From positions 1 to 35,141 of the forward strand of contig JAHDLO010000040.1 in NCBI GenBank assembly GCA_018432235.1: a stretch of DNA of 35,141 bases, in the 5' to 3' direction. This DNA comes from Clostridiaceae bacterium (GTDB taxonomy: Bacteria > Bacillota > Clostridia > Peptostreptococcales > Natronincolaceae). The notes beneath the pieces are model-generated. The model did no database searches. It worked only from the letters and a program-made list of their open reading frames with translations, and was not told the origin of the DNA. The position numbers and the translations under genes are program-made. The number at the start of each line of letters is the position of its first letter. Position 1 is the stretch's first letter. Positions 26,758 to 33,956 of the stretch are shown here, piece by piece.

Positions 26758-27849
26758 ATGATTCTTTTTAAGGATAATAAATCCGTAATAGATTATTTAA
26801 TTGAGGTATCAAGACAAAAAGGGTATGTAACAATAGATGATGTTATAAACTCAGTTGATACCTTTAATTTGCCATTGGAAGACATTGATCGAATATGCGA
26901 GAATCTAATAGCCAGCGAAGTTATTATACTAGAAGAAGAAAAAAGCAACAATTCCCAAGATGAAGAAAATTCCTATGATAGAAGTAGATTGGATTACGAA
27001 GAGATTTTTAAAAGGATCATAAAAATAGATCCATCTTTAACAAGCTACATAAATGAGATTAGAGTGATACAACCGCCACAGAATCGGGAAGAGGCAACAC
27101 TCATTGGACCTGCAAAAGAGGGGAATGTTTATGCTAAGGAACGCTTGATTAGCATGTTTTTAAGGGTTGTTGTAAGGATTGCTTTATGGTTCTATGATAC
27201 CTATTCTTTACCATTAGCAGAGTCAATACAAGATGGAAATATAGGATTAATAAAAGCTATAGAGAAGTTTTCATATTCATCAGATAATAGGTTTTCAACC
27301 TACGCTCCCTGGTGGATAAGACAATCAATTAATCGTTTTACTATAGATGCTGCAAACTCATATTATGTGCCAGCACATTTAAAAGAGCAGCTTTTTTCAG
27401 TAAGAAAAATAATAATTGGACATACCTGTGAAAAATGTTTAGATGCAAAACCTTGTCCTAATCTTATTAATCAAATTAATACAGAGCTTATATTAGACAA
27501 TAAAACAACCCTAGATTATTTAAGGATACTTGATGATTTTTATAGCATCGAAGAGTGTTTAGAAAATGATGAATCAATTTTTAGTGATTTTGGCGAATTC
27601 AACTATATACTTATGGATGGAATAATAAATGAAGATAATCGGCGTTTAATAAAAAGTATACTGCTATCAATTTCAGAAAAAGAAAGAAGGGTCATTATAT
27701 TAAGGAATGGGCTAAATGATGGCAAAACAAGAACACTTGAGGAAATAGGTTCAATTCTTAGGGTAACTAGAGAAAGAATAAGACAAATCGAGGCGAAAGC
27801 TATAAAAAAGTTGAGGCATCCATCAAGAGCAAAGATACTAAAGTTATAA
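26758..27849 (+). CDS. Sigma-70 family factor of primary type, embedded in the defence operon
   Basis: The 363-residue protein has a region 1.1-like start (KGYVTIDDVINSVDTFNLPL, 21-60), region 1.2/2 (about 92-205, with RFSTYAPWWIRQSINR at 178-193) and region 4 (about 300-357, with VTRERIRQIEAKAIKKLRHP). The -35-reading residues of region 4.2 match housekeeping sigma. In region 2.4 the position equal to E. coli T440 is Asn (N192). An unusual Cys cluster (C224, C227, C233) sits between regions 2 and 4 and might bind metal. AAAGGAG precedes the ATG, 18 bp after the upstream gene. It could drive this operon or reprogramme polymerase during phage attack; both are inference. Confidence 0.85.
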   Translation: MILFKDNKSVIDYLIEVSRQKGYVTIDDVINSVDTFNLPLEDIDRICENLIASEVIILEEEKSNNSQDEENSYDRSRLDYEEIFKRIIKIDPSLTSYINEIRVIQPPQNREEATLIGPAKEGNVYAKERLISMFLRVVVRIALWFYDTYSLPLAESIQDGNIGLIKAIEKFSYSSDNRFSTYAPWWIRQSINRFTIDAANSYYVPAHLKEQLFSVRKIIIGHTCEKCLDAKPCPNLINQINTELILDNKTTLDYLRILDDFYSIEECLENDESIFSDFGEFNYILMDGIINEDNRRLIKSILLSISEKERRVIILRNGLNDGKTRTLEEIGSILRVTRERIRQIEAKAIKKLRHPSRAKILKL

Positions 27850-27895
27850 AAGGTAATAGTTTTTGTACATCTATAATAATTTATTGGAGGAATAT

Positions 27896-28978
27896 ATGGC
27901 TAAACGCGATCCAAATAAAACTGCTAGAAATAAAAGAATAGAAGAGTTAACTAATATTCTAGATGAAATATTAGATGAAGTTCTCGCCGCAACAGGTTAT
28001 GAAAGCAACTTATCTTTAAATGCTAAAATAGGAGGAAAACATGCTAAGTTTTATGATATTAGGCATGAAGTAGTTCTATCACCAGAACAGTTTATTGCAT
28101 TATGGTTTGATGGATTAATGCGTCATTTAGATGGAAAGAAATTTAAGGAAAATAGCAATGAATATGATTTGCTAATTAAAATACAAAAAAATAAAATTAT
28201 GGAAAAATATGTTTTGTTATTTTTGGAGAGGACATATTTGAGGAAATATGATGAGCTTTCGAAAATAAGACCGCGTCCAGAAGAAGCCGAGATATGGATC
28301 GGTCAAGAAAATGCAAATTATGGTTTGTTTGTAACGCCACGCTATAGGTATAATCAATGGGAAAATGATGGTAGTGAGGTCAGAAAATTTAAACCGACAT
28401 ATTTTACTATTGGGCATATATTAAAGACAGGTTTGGTTATACCAAACGAAGAAGATTTAATCGATTTTATAACAGTTGATGCATATTTGAATTTTTTCAA
28501 AAATGTTATTGTACGTAATTCTGGATCTGATTATGAGAAAAAAATTGCAAAGTTGTATTGTGAATATGTAAATCAAAGTGAAAATCCTCATGAAGTTCCA
28601 TTGTTGATACCAGAGTTCAGATATGGAGGCATTGATAAAAAACACAAGTACCGACTTGATTTTACAGTAATAAATCCATATACACTTGATAAATATGGAT
28701 TTGAGTTATCACCTTGGTCAACACATGGATATTTATCCAAAACTAAAGAGAAAACGCAAAAACAAATCAATCTGGAGGCACAACAAAATTTCGAAGATGA
28801 GATGAAAAAACATAAGGAATATTATAGGAAACATGGAGTGTATGCATTTATTTATACAGATTCAGACTTAAAAGATATTAAGAGTGTTTTTGAGGATATA
28901 AAAAGGTATCTTCAACCTAAAAAAATGAACAATCAGCTTAAGCTACATACATTAGAACAGTTTTATGCATATAAGTAA
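27896..28978 (+). CDS. Candidate PD-(D/E)XK-fold nuclease protein (360 aa)
   Basis: The ATG at 27896 has TTGGAGGAA just upstream; an in-frame TTG further 5' lacks a ribosome site. The first 200 residues are helical and match nothing I know. The C-terminal part looks nuclease-like: helix glutamate E214 (SDYEKKIAKLY), strand IPEFRYGG, D255 in YRLDFTVINP, E270 in KYGFELSPW and a following Lys-rich stretch (SKTKEKTQKQ). The usual ExK is ExS here, so the lysine would have to come from the next helix. It ends the operon 46 bp behind the sigma factor and could be the DNA-cutting effector. Confidence 0.55.
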   Translation: MAKRDPNKTARNKRIEELTNILDEILDEVLAATGYESNLSLNAKIGGKHAKFYDIRHEVVLSPEQFIALWFDGLMRHLDGKKFKENSNEYDLLIKIQKNKIMEKYVLLFLERTYLRKYDELSKIRPRPEEAEIWIGQENANYGLFVTPRYRYNQWENDGSEVRKFKPTYFTIGHILKTGLVIPNEEDLIDFITVDAYLNFFKNVIVRNSGSDYEKKIAKLYCEYVNQSENPHEVPLLIPEFRYGGIDKKHKYRLDFTVINPYTLDKYGFELSPWSTHGYLSKTKEKTQKQINLEAQQNFEDEMKKHKEYYRKHGVYAFIYTDSDLKDIKSVFEDIKRYLQPKKMNNQLKLHTLEQFYAYK

Positions 28979-29010
28979 TGTTTGTATTCTAAGTATAAGG
29001 AGGTACCCGT

Positions 29011-29058
29011 ATGGTAGGGATTGGGGCAACGGTGTATCCACTTTTAATGTATTATTGA
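29011..29058 (+). other. 15-codon ORF with ribosome site (leader peptide or fragment)
   Basis: AAGGAGGT is followed by ATG and 15 codons (MVGIGATVYPLLMYY) before TGA. The strong ribosome site on such a short frame suggests either a leader peptide for the downstream gene or the surviving start of a decayed gene. No family was recognised. Confidence 0.35.
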
Positions 29059-29059
29059 G

Positions 29060-29088
29060 CCCCTAATTATATAATGATAATAGGGGAG
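29060..29088 (+). promoter_or_regulatory. Hairpin covering the ribosome site of the DUF6602-like gene
   Basis: CCCCTA (29060-29065) can pair with TAGGGG (29081-29086). The second arm contains the ribosome site GGGGAG (29083-29088) of the next gene, so translation may be low unless the stem is opened, for example by a ribosome on the short ORF just upstream. Confidence 0.35.
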
Positions 29089-29093
29089 TATAT

Positions 29094-29903
29094 ATGAACG
29101 GAAATTTATCATACCAACAATCAATAGCAGTAGAGTTTACAGCTGTAAAGGATAGAGTAAGATTTTTTATCGATGATCATCATTGGGGAGAAGATGGACG
29201 CTACAAGGAGGTTATCCTAATGAATTATCTTAGGAGGATACTACCAAGCAGTGTTTCTGTTGGAACAGGTTTTGTAAAAAATAATAGAAGAGAGCTCTCA
29301 AATCAAATAGATATCATAGTATATAAAAATGATACTCCGCGATTGTTTTCAGAAGGAGATTTCGTAGTAGTTATGCCTGAGAGCGTATTAGGTATAATTG
29401 AAGTCAAATCTACTTCATCTCATCGTGTTTTTTCTAGTACTGATAAGAGGTTATCTGTAATCGAAAAATCAGTACAGAATGGCAGAATTATTGGTAATAA
29501 ACATATTTTTAATGGAATCTTTGCTTATGACAATAGTATTAAGTTAAACAAAAAATTTAGGAACACCAACTTAGCCTTACAGTTAAGCAAATCAGAAGGA
29601 TACTTAAATCATTTGTCATTAGGAAGTAATAACTTTATGAGGTATTGGAAAGATGGTAGTCCCTTAGGTGATAAAAGAAAATGTTATAGTGCTTATAGAT
29701 TATCATATGAAAAGGTCACTGGTAAAAAAAGCGATAATATGCCAGGTTTTTCTTATGGGTATTTTTTTTCTAACCTTTTAGAAACAGTATATAGATTAAT
29801 CTCACCGAATGTTCTTAACAAGCAGTATTTTGAATTTCTATATCCTTTAGAAGGTACAAAGGAAAAATATAGAGTTGATAATTGTACGATATATTTAGAA
29901 TAG
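29094..29903 (+). CDS. DUF6602-like PD-(D/E)XK nuclease-fold protein
   Basis: The 269-residue protein has a readable PD-(D/E)XK pattern in its first half: E39 in the helix YKEVILMNYLRRILP, D73 in NQIDIIVY, then E103-V-K105 in LGIIEVKS. This matches the DUF6602 group, small proteins of defence loci thought to be nuclease-fold. The C-terminal half (SYGYFFSNLLETVYRLISP) is helical with no motif. It stands alone between the defence operon and a non-coding mobile element, and its ribosome site may be held in a hairpin. A nuclease activity is predicted, not shown. Confidence 0.6.
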   Translation: MNGNLSYQQSIAVEFTAVKDRVRFFIDDHHWGEDGRYKEVILMNYLRRILPSSVSVGTGFVKNNRRELSNQIDIIVYKNDTPRLFSEGDFVVVMPESVLGIIEVKSTSSHRVFSSTDKRLSVIEKSVQNGRIIGNKHIFNGIFAYDNSIKLNKKFRNTNLALQLSKSEGYLNHLSLGSNNFMRYWKDGSPLGDKRKCYSAYRLSYEKVTGKKSDNMPGFSYGYFFSNLLETVYRLISPNVLNKQYFEFLYPLEGTKEKYRVDNCTIYLE

Positions 29904-30005
29904 TCAACTTTCATTAATCAATCAAAAAATTCAGCTTACAAATAACAATATATCTATAACTGCCTAGTAGAATGCAAAAAACAGACTTATCTATAACCCA
30001 AAGCT

Positions 30006-30030
30006 AACCGTCACTTGACGGTTCATTTTA
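30006..30030 (+). terminator. Hairpin, weak terminator
   Basis: AACCGTCA and TGACGGTT pair with a 2-base loop, followed by CATTTTAT. It lies 100 bp after the DUF6602-like gene. The rest of the gap 29904-30184 shows no gene or other structure I can support. Confidence 0.4.
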
Positions 30031-30190
30031 TCCATGACGCACTATTTACCGTTTACGGATATAACTCTTTAGGATAATCCAGTGCTATGCTCAAAGAGCG
30101 AGGTCGATTTGTATTCTAATGTCGAATTTTAGCTGTATTTGACTACTACTAAAGGTGGATTGAATTGTCACATAGAATTAGATTATAGTT

Positions 30191-30548
30191 TGAATATTGC
30201 GGCGTGGTGGAGCCACATGTCCGGTTTATAGTGAGCCAACCTTCCGGACTGGCAGAGCCATCGTTTTGGGTTGAAAACCACACAAAGCGCTTATACCGCA
30301 AAAGCCACTTTACAATGAGAATGCCATGTTACACTTTATACAAGGCATCGGCATCCTTACAGAGCCCTTCTCTTTGCTCAGAAATGGTGTATGCCTGTGA
30401 TGCCTTAGTACATGGCATAAGAGGCTCGTTGTAAAGTGGACTGTGGAATAAATGCGTAATATGCCTTAAAATCATCAGTGGCTCCCTCAAAACGGAAGGG
30501 TGGCTCTCAAAGCCCTGACAGCTGGCTCAAAGCATCCCGGAATATTCA
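30191..30548. mobile_element. 358-bp non-coding mobile element (MITE-like, IS21-style ends)
   Basis: The ends are inverted repeats: TGAATATTGCGG (30191-30202) and CCGGAATATTCA (30537-30548). Immediately outside, ATAGTT occurs on both sides (30185-30190 and 30549-30554), a 6-bp target duplication. Each arm holds three copies of a short motif about 22 bp apart: GAGCCA at 30210, 30233 and 30255, and the complement TGGCTC at 30479, 30501 and 30523. Nested arms 30305-30328 and 30411-30439 continue the palindrome to a central hairpin. Repeated subterminal sites near TG...CA ends are typical of IS21/Mu/Tn7-type transposases. No credible protein is encoded; the element must be moved in trans. Confidence 0.75.
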
Positions 30549-30588
30549 ATAGTTATTGAATTTTTAGAAATAAAATACAAAAAGGACC

Positions 30589-30622
30589 GTCGTAACTTGT
30601 ATTTAAAGTTACCCAGCATTTT
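30589..30622 (+). terminator. Possible hairpin downstream of the mobile element
   Basis: GTAACTT pairs with AAGTTAC around GTATTTA; a short CATTTTT follows after 6 bases. The stem is weak and the call uncertain. The remaining gap to 30747 contains only a TATAAT box (30714-30719), likely the -10 of the next gene. Confidence 0.3.
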
Positions 30623-30747
30623 TGCAATTAGGTGTTTAAGACACATATAAGAGTAAAGTTCCTAAAACTGCTCATGTCTACCCTTGCTTTAAGTTTGGAT
30701 GGACTGTAAAAGGTATAATTAGATATTTTAAAGGAGGTATAATTGTT

Positions 30748-31725
30748 ATGCATACAATTGAAAACACTAATATTCCTTATCTTGTCTATCATTACTGTAG
30801 TTTGGAAACATTTATGTCAATTATCAACAAAAGTACTTTTAGAATGACTAATATTGTTAAATCGAATGATACTGAAGAAACTATTTTCTGCTTGGAAGGC
30901 TTCGCACGTGCCCTCAAAAATGCATGTATAAAATACAATAAAGAAAAACGTGATAATATATTTAAGGAATCTATAAAGAACATTGACTTTCAAGAATTGA
31001 TCATAAGCTCTTTGAATCAAAATTCGGCGACTTATTATGCTGCTTGTTTTTCGGAGGAACCAGACGTACTGAGCCAATGGAGAGGATACGCAAATAATGC
31101 AACCGGAGTCGCCATAGGAGTGTATACCAGACCATTTCTTAATGCCAATAGATCATTTAGCTCAAATTTAAAGTTCTGGAAAATAGAATATGGTCTCGAG
31201 AGTATTGAAGTTGATATGGAGAATTATGTGATAAGTCAATTGCATGATTTGAGTAGTAAAAAAGGCGAGAATATTAAAGTTAGTGATTACGAAAACATTT
31301 TTTCAGACCTAATTACAGCAATGGTTTACAATGTTGTCTTCTACAAAAATCCGGCTTTTAGTGAAGAAAAGGAGTGGAGATTAGTATATTATCCATTTGG
31401 TGGGATTAGGAATTTGAGTAAAAGAAGTAGGGTAAATGATTTTAATGTTAATCAATTGTATTATGACAGAATGCTTGAAAATATCACATCATCTGTAAAA
31501 TACAATGAATTTGAAGTAAATCCTATTTCTTTTAGTTCGAGGGATAATAAAATTATTTCCTACATAGACATCTGTTTTGATTCAAATAAAAGAAATATGA
31601 TTAATGAAATAGTTATTGCTCCTAAAGCCAATATAGATGATTTGGATTTAAGACTATTTTTACTTAATAATGGTTACGACCTTTCTAAAATAAAAATTCG
31701 TAAATCTACTGCCACATATCGATGA
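30748..31725 (+). CDS. DUF2971 family protein
   Basis: The 325-residue protein has the DUF2971 pattern: YHYCSLETFMSIINKSTFRM near the N-terminus, then AACFSEEPDVLSQWRGYANN (about 98-117) and the conserved FSEEKEWRLVYY motif near 204-215. DUF2971 proteins are common next to defence and toxin genes; their activity is not established, though the order of motifs resembles ADP-ribosyltransferase-like folds. AAAGGAGG precedes the ATG and TATAAT lies at 30714-30719. The stop overlaps the start region of the next gene, so the two form a pair. Confidence 0.8.
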   Translation: MHTIENTNIPYLVYHYCSLETFMSIINKSTFRMTNIVKSNDTEETIFCLEGFARALKNACIKYNKEKRDNIFKESIKNIDFQELIISSLNQNSATYYAACFSEEPDVLSQWRGYANNATGVAIGVYTRPFLNANRSFSSNLKFWKIEYGLESIEVDMENYVISQLHDLSSKKGENIKVSDYENIFSDLITAMVYNVVFYKNPAFSEEKEWRLVYYPFGGIRNLSKRSRVNDFNVNQLYYDRMLENITSSVKYNEFEVNPISFSSRDNKIISYIDICFDSNKRNMINEIVIAPKANIDDLDLRLFLLNNGYDLSKIKIRKSTATYR

Positions 31726-31745
31726 TAAAGTCAGGTGATGCAATT

Positions 31746-32183
31746 TTGAGAACAAATAGCGATGAAAAATATGTGCTTGAAATAATAGCTGAAGTGTTAA
31801 ATGAGAAAATTGAATGGCAAAAGAGGTTTGATACCTTATTAGGTGATTCAGGTAAAAACGGAAATAGAAGAAAGCTGCCAGTGGACGCATATTTTCCAAG
31901 ATCGAATCTGATAATCGAGTACTGGGAAAAGCAGCATTTTAAGCCAGTAAATATTATGGACAAACGCATCACCATAAGTGGAGTGAGTAGGGGGCAGCAG
32001 CGAAAAATATATGATCTGAGGAAAGAGAAATGGGCATTAGATAACAATGTAAGGCTGTTCATTATTACATACCTTCAATTGAAGCATAAGCCCAATGGAA
32101 GATTGCTTAGAGATAAAATTGGAGACAGAAAAGTAATAGTGAACATATTAAAAGTAGAGTTAGGAAGATTGGGAGAGGATTAG
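31746..32183 (+). CDS. Vsr-like PD-(D/E)XK endonuclease-fold protein (145 aa)
   Basis: Two starts are possible: ATG at 31722, overlapping the upstream stop (ATGA) but without ribosome site, and TTG at 31746, with AGGTGA seven bases upstream. The TTG gives a product beginning RTNSDEKYVLEIIAEVL after the initiator Met, which I recall as the usual family start, so I prefer it. Residues VDAYFP (D47), LIIEYWEKQHF (E58, E61, H64) and SGVSRGQQRKIYD form a Vsr/PD-(D/E)XK-like active-site pattern. Coupling to the DUF2971 gene suggests a two-gene defence unit in which this is the DNA-cutting part; that is inference. Confidence 0.55.
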   Translation: MRTNSDEKYVLEIIAEVLNEKIEWQKRFDTLLGDSGKNGNRRKLPVDAYFPRSNLIIEYWEKQHFKPVNIMDKRITISGVSRGQQRKIYDLRKEKWALDNNVRLFIITYLQLKHKPNGRLLRDKIGDRKVIVNILKVELGRLGED

Positions 32184-32301
32184 ATGGCGGATACTTCAAG
32201 TCTATCAAAAGTTAATAATTATATTATCCGATAACCTACCCAAGCAATATTTAGACATTCTTTCAGCTGTAATTTCGAATGCCTGTGATGAAATCTTTTA
32301 A
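32184..32301 (+). pseudogene. Possible frameshifted short gene remnant
   Basis: An ATG directly after the upstream stop opens 16 codons (MADTSSLSKVNNY...), ending at a TAA. In the next frame a sensible continuation appears (LPKQYLDILSAVISNACDEI) ending at 32301. One single-base shift would join them into about 38 residues. The product is not recognised. The rest of the gap to 32616 holds short hairpins (for example GTTCG/CGAAC arms at 32504-32533) and no supported gene. Confidence 0.3.
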
Positions 32302-32553
32302 ACCTCACCAAATAATAACGCAAAAAAAAATAATTTTTGAGGCAGATGAGCTTTTCCCTGCCCAACAACGGACTCGGAGTTTCTGTTTTCGTCTAGTGAT
32401 TTTAGACTATCAAGGATGTCGAACCTTAGAGACTTTAGCAGATTATTAGAAAAAAACATGATGTAGTTATTATGATAAGATTACTGTGTTTTGACGTTAA
32501 AAGGTTCGTGAATACTTGTAGATATTTGCGAACACTATGAAGCAAATATTAAA

Positions 32554-32574
32554 GTTAGGTAAAAATTGAACCCG
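32554..32574. repeat. Left inverted repeat flanking the coiled-coil gene
   Basis: GTTAGGT, five A bases and TTGAACCCG lie here. The complement (CGGGTTCAA, CTTC, ACCTAAC) is at 33813-33832. Sixteen bases per arm pair exactly, with a different short A/T-rich middle. Together they enclose one gene, 32617-33795. Confidence 0.65.
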
Positions 32575-32616
32575 GATTCATATCGAATTAGCAAATTTAT
32601 TACAAAGGAGAATAAT

Positions 32617-33795
32617 ATGAGATACTTCGATGACTACGAACAACATTATAAAAATGATAAGGTTAGATTGTGCTTGAGAAGGACTACAGATGAGGTCATG
32701 AGTTCTTGGGAAATATCAAATTTCTTATCTAATTTTAGCAGTTATTATTATCGTATTGAGTTGTTAGATTCAATACGAATGGCTTTAGAGTATGGTATTA
32801 ATCCACGAAATATAATCATATTTGATGAATCTTTTAAACTGAATAGAAAATATACTAAGCTAAATCAGATTAAATTGATAGACGATCTAAATTATCTATA
32901 CTATATAGGAAAGCCAATAAGTTTATTTCCTAATGATAACATAAAGTATGTATATCTATTGTTTAAATATTTTAGGCTATTAAATGAATTTTTTTATCAA
33001 ATAAGAGTTAGAAGGTTGCCGTCTAATACTCTTTCAGATTACTATGAACTATTTAATACTCAAGGTATTAAAACCTCTTTTGAGGAACTGTTTGGTATTG
33101 CTTCAAATATAGTATCAAAGAGTAAAAAGAAGCATCGAGAGAAATTAAACAGAATTCAAGCTGATTGTTATAATGAGTTAAATAATTACATGGGTGATTC
33201 TATAAGGATTAAGAGCGTATTTGAACAATTAGGGGACGGTACTTCTATTGCAGAAATTTCAAGTGACTATGATGATATTCTTACTGAATATTTTGACCGC
33301 TTTTTTGATAGTTTAATTCGAATTCCTAGACCTGTAGTATGTGTTTTCATAGAAGATGAAGAAGTAATTGAAATATTATCAAGAGCTCATATTAATGTTA
33401 ATGAGCGAAATAGTTCTTTTTTGGATGTTGAAGAGATATCACATAATAGTCCGTTAAAAGCATTGATTCAAGGGGGAGCAAGTATTTATTCAACTATCAA
33501 AGATGAACAACGCAAAAATGAGATACATGAACTTGAAAAAAGAAAGATGGAATTAGAGATTGCAAACCTTGAAACGGAGGCTGAAATTTTAGCGTTAGAA
33601 AAAGTAAATAAGCAATTAGAAATTAGGTATAAATTTATAGAAATGAATAGACTTAGAGAAGATTCCATAAAAAATATTGACAATAGCTATGTTAGAAGCA
33701 AAATGCTAGAAGCATATAGTAAAGTTCAAGACAACAATAAAAGATTACTGAATACTAATCAAATAATTGTAGACTACGAAAATACTACCGTTTAG
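32617..33795 (+). CDS. Unknown coiled-coil protein inside inverted repeats (392 aa)
   Basis: The ATG at 32617 has AAAGGAG six bases upstream; the in-frame TTG at 32566 overlaps the flanking repeat and is less likely. The N-terminal 300 residues are helical with no motif I know (for example VRLCLRRTTDEVMSSWEIS). NSPLKALIQGGASIYSTIKD is followed by a Glu/Lys/Leu-rich coiled coil at about 307-350. No signal peptide or membrane helix is visible. The gene stands alone, and inverted repeats flank it closely, as in a mobile single-gene cassette. Its place beside AbiTii suggests a defence or regulatory role, which is inference only. Confidence 0.6.
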   Translation: MRYFDDYEQHYKNDKVRLCLRRTTDEVMSSWEISNFLSNFSSYYYRIELLDSIRMALEYGINPRNIIIFDESFKLNRKYTKLNQIKLIDDLNYLYYIGKPISLFPNDNIKYVYLLFKYFRLLNEFFYQIRVRRLPSNTLSDYYELFNTQGIKTSFEELFGIASNIVSKSKKKHREKLNRIQADCYNELNNYMGDSIRIKSVFEQLGDGTSIAEISSDYDDILTEYFDRFFDSLIRIPRPVVCVFIEDEEVIEILSRAHINVNERNSSFLDVEEISHNSPLKALIQGGASIYSTIKDEQRKNEIHELEKRKMELEIANLETEAEILALEKVNKQLEIRYKFIEMNRLREDSIKNIDNSYVRSKMLEAYSKVQDNNKRLLNTNQIIVDYENTTV

Positions 33796-33812
33796 AATGA
33801 GTAGAAGGTCGT

Positions 33813-33832
33813 CGGGTTCAACTTCACCTAAC
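33813..33832. repeat. Right inverted repeat flanking the coiled-coil gene
   Basis: CGGGTTCAA and ACCTAAC complement the left repeat at 32554-32574. Downstream (33833-33940) lies a folded stretch with TTTCGCT pairing AGCGAAA and a central CCAAGAA/TTCTTTGG hairpin, reminiscent of integron attC recombination sites, though the expected right core site is not recognisable. Confidence 0.6.
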
Positions 33833-33956
33833 AATACTTTCCTCTTTTCGCTGGGAGACAAGCTCTGCCAAGAAGTATTTCTTTGGGGTCCAGCTCAAAG
33901 GCTTCGGCAATGCGAAACCGCTAAGCGAAATTACTAACTATGCAAAGGAGAAAAAA

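Noticed and set aside
30204..30434. Plus-strand ORF of 76 codons
   Set aside because: It lies wholly inside the palindromic mobile element, where the base pattern is explained by inverted repeats; no ribosome site.
30210..30528. CRISPR array from the regularly spaced GAGCCA/TGGCTC motifs
   Set aside because: The motifs are only 6 bp, three per arm and mirror-arranged; they fit transposase binding sites, and no cas genes are present.
30191..30548. Large structured regulatory RNA
   Set aside because: The pairing is extensive, but the exact 6-bp target duplication and shared ends with the element at 35002 favour a mobile element; transcription is untested.
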